From Kudoa neothunni (lineage: Eukaryota > Cnidaria), in contig OZ199838.1 in assembly GCA_964304625.1 (NCBI GenBank), forward strand, positions 8,680,001 to 8,744,000: 64,000 nucleotides of DNA, in the 5' to 3' direction. Positions within the stretch are counted from its first letter, which is position 1. Each line of letters starts with the position of its first letter. The translations under genes were made by a program, and so were the position numbers. Below the pieces are notes generated by a model. The model saw nothing but the letters and a program-made list of their open reading frames with translations. It made no database searches and had not been told where the DNA came from. Below are positions 61,909 to 64,000 of the stretch, piece by piece.

Positions 61909-63623
61909 CTAATCATTGGGTTTAGCAGATTCACCAGATTGAATTTCTTTGGCCGCGTCTGAGTTGGTTTGTTCACTATATGAACTCTCATTTATAATCT
62001 CAGCAATTTCGGGCAAATCCTTTTTTTGTTGAATTTCAGTCTCGTCAGCTTCGGATGTTTCCTTTTCCTGTTGAACTTCAGTTTCAGGTTCTTTCTTTCC
62101 TCGATCCTCGTCAGATTCAAGGTTTATGAGAGAACTTGTTGTGGCTGTCTTTTTAGATTCATCATTTATGAGCTCGCCATCAGTTTCTTCAATTATCGAA
62201 TTCACCTTTTTATCTGTCTCAATAGTATTCAATCCATAAATACTACCCTAGAGAGTAAAAATGAAACATGGCCAACAACAAGCTGCCACCTACACTGGTA
62301 CTACCCTTTTCAATAAAAGCGGACGAAGGTCGTCGTCTAGCTGCACCTCTAGATCGCGTCTAAAACAAATTGAAAACGATTGAGGAACAGAGAGTATACT
62401 CGAGTGAGACTAGAGAGCATTATTGGGCCTTCTTCGGCGTCTAACGAAGAGGTGGAATGTTGATCAGTTGAAGTAGGTTGTTTAGGTTTGGATAAGCCTA
62501 TAGGTCCACCTCTCATACCTTTAAAAAATCAGACAAATCGATTATCATAATCGTAGCTACCACCGAATGGATTAAACTAAAAAATACATAGAAAATCGAC
62601 ACAAAAATTCAAATTACGCCAGGTCCTAGCTTAGATTTTAAGGCTGCGACACTTGAGGCTAATAGGAATTAAAGATAATGTCTGTAAATATATAATGATA
62701 CTTGCACGTTTAACATCAACCTTTGGTTTTGCTGGTTCATCATCTTGGTCGCTGGATTTTCGAGAGGATTGGTCCTTAGATGTTGTTTCAATTGGTTGAT
62801 CAGAGATTTTAGTGTCATTCGTGAGTTTTTCCTGTCAAGTAAAATTACCATAAGATAGGGAATAAAAGAATTAAAACGTATATAGTACAGCATTGTGTTT
62901 GAAATAATGTAAGATAGCAAATAGTAGAATGACAATTAAAATTAGACACTGCAATAATAAAGGCATTAATAAAATCTTGGCTTATATAGATAGTATAAGC
63001 TGATTATCATTTATACACGAATCCCCCCTAAATTTGAACGAATCTTTACCATCGATGAGCATCGAATTTGGATATGCAAAACCAAATTAATGTATATTTA
63101 AAACTGATTAGCTAAGAAGATACTATTTGCAATCGAAGCGATAACATTATTAGATTTTGAAAAAATTAAAACTTTGTACAAAAATGTTGATATTAAATCA
63201 TTAAAAAATCATTACTTTCACGAAAATAGGAGGTTTTTTGGCAGACGAGAAAGATTTTGAGCTAAGGTTGGGGTGCATGCCCATCCTAGGCATTGGGAAC
63301 ATATCTAGATTGGATTAGAAGGTGAGATAACTCTGAAATATTCTCAAAATACTGGGCCCAGCTCCACCAGGACCCTACAACGTATATATATAGCAACCAA
63401 GTGTAAAGAATGACCAAATCACTTTCGAAAATAATTTCTTTCTAAGATCTGCTACACTAGTCGATCCTATTCACACGAATTGATTAACCTAATCTACTAG
63501 TTTAATCATTCAACATACCACTATCGTTTGTTTCATCATCCTACAACAATCGACTAAGAAAAATTATGTGATATACCGTTTTACTTGGGTAGTTGTGGTT
63601 TCTTTATTTGACTCTTGATCCAT
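61909..63623 (-). CDS. Unidentified multi-exon gene for a disordered, charged protein
   Basis: I do not recognise this gene. Exon 1 is MDQESNKETTTTQ (63,623-63,585) before GTAAAA. Probable later exons are MFPMPRMGMHPNLSSKSFSS followed by AKKPPIFVK (near 63,305-63,220), a Lys/Asp/Ser-rich stretch (TKISDQPIETTSKDQSSRKS and DDEPAKPKVDVK, near 62,830-62,700), GMRGGPIGLSKPKQPTSTDQ (near 62,520), TRSRGAARRRPSSAFIEKG (near 62,355) and a last, Glu-rich exon. That exon, from 62,232, includes LINLESDEDRGKKEPETEV and ends AKPND with a stop at 61,909. All parts are low-complexity and highly charged, with no membrane segment or fold visible. The basic Arg patch followed by acidic tails recalls scaffold or actin-regulator proteins such as WASHC2, but I found no diagnostic motif. 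Exon joins are tentative. Confidence 0.5.
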
Positions 63624-64000
63624 GCTTTCGTTACTGCAGTGCAAACAATACTTATAGGCGTTGATTGGGTAATAATCTTACCGGTTTTTATCGTGATTTT
63701 CGTCTTGAATTTTATGATTTTCATTATCACATAAGGCTCTAATCTCTAGATTACGACAAAAATGCATAAAATTTCTCAAAAAAAATACGCATTCATTTAA
63801 TAAATCGAATATTATGATTTTCATATAAATATTTAAAAGCAACTCAACTCACGATAGCAACTAGAATACAACAAGATCTTATCTATGCCTATTCCCATAA
63901 GATAGTAATAACTGGCACCGCCAATAATATACAGGAACTATCAGTTTAGAACGGATTTTATTATTTTCTGGTGCTATAAAAACAAAAATAATATCCAGGG
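63624..64000. other. Window edge, no gene seen
   Basis: AT-rich sequence upstream of the unidentified gene; no coding exon recognised. Confidence 0.4.

Noticed and set aside
1-64000. CRISPR arrays, bacterial operons or a prophage
   Set aside because: No regularly spaced direct repeats, no ribosome-binding sites, and genes with spliceosomal introns; the DNA is eukaryotic.
1-64000. Retroviral, LTR or Polinton-type elements
   Set aside because: I saw no reverse transcriptase, integrase, capsid or polymerase-B motif and no paired long terminal direct repeats.

Overview
This window is nuclear DNA from an animal with a compact, AT-rich genome. I estimate about 30% G+C by eye. Host genes are cut by very short introns, mostly 40-56 bp, and the space between them is packed with DNA transposons. 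The protein set is animal: a NALCN-type sodium leak channel, exocyst SEC8/EXOC4, a TLDc-domain protein, an RRP5/PDCD11 rRNA-processing factor and a ZDHHC9/14/18-type palmitoyltransferase. Strong divergence, tiny introns and the transposon mix (Merlin/ISXO2-like, MULE, piggyBac, pogo/Tigger, hAT) suggest a fast-evolving parasitic animal. A myxozoan cnidarian is my best guess, but this is inference; an orthonectid or a flatworm is not excluded.

Layout. 1-3,470: a decayed piggyBac element with a second, shorter TTAA element of opposite orientation inserted in it. 3,471-7,320: no gene; two foldback elements and two solo hairpin scars. 7,693-9,361 (-): TLDc gene. 9,400-16,390: transposon graveyard with hAT ends, a broken Merlin transposase and a second, different piggyBac copy. 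16,392-28,068 (-): RRP5/PDCD11 with S1 repeats and a C-terminal HAT domain. 28,713-31,273: a MULE with 130-bp terminal inverted repeats and a perfect 9-bp target duplication. 31,389-35,902: a Merlin-like element with about 215-bp inverted arms, carrying a Tigger/pogo element inserted at TA. About 36,396-42,594 (+): EXOC4, with a hAT-type MITE in its one large intron. 43,512-44,779 (+): DHHC palmitoyltransferase. 46,479-54,172 (-): NALCN, convergent with the DHHC gene. 54,777-55,821: a Tigger-like MITE just upstream of NALCN. 56,790-57,262: a G+C-rich tRNA-derived SINE candidate. 58,872-61,669: a hAT element with a broken BED-finger transposase. 61,909-63,623 (-): an unidentified multi-exon gene for a disordered, charged protein.

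The host genes are housekeeping or membrane-biology functions (ribosome processing, exocytosis, protein palmitoylation, resting membrane conductance) and do not form an operon-like system. The most unusual result is in NALCN. The four pore-loop residues that form the E-E-K-E filter in human NALCN read N-D-D-D here, with no lysine, and the S4 helices have fewer positive charges. This may be an ion channel of changed selectivity.
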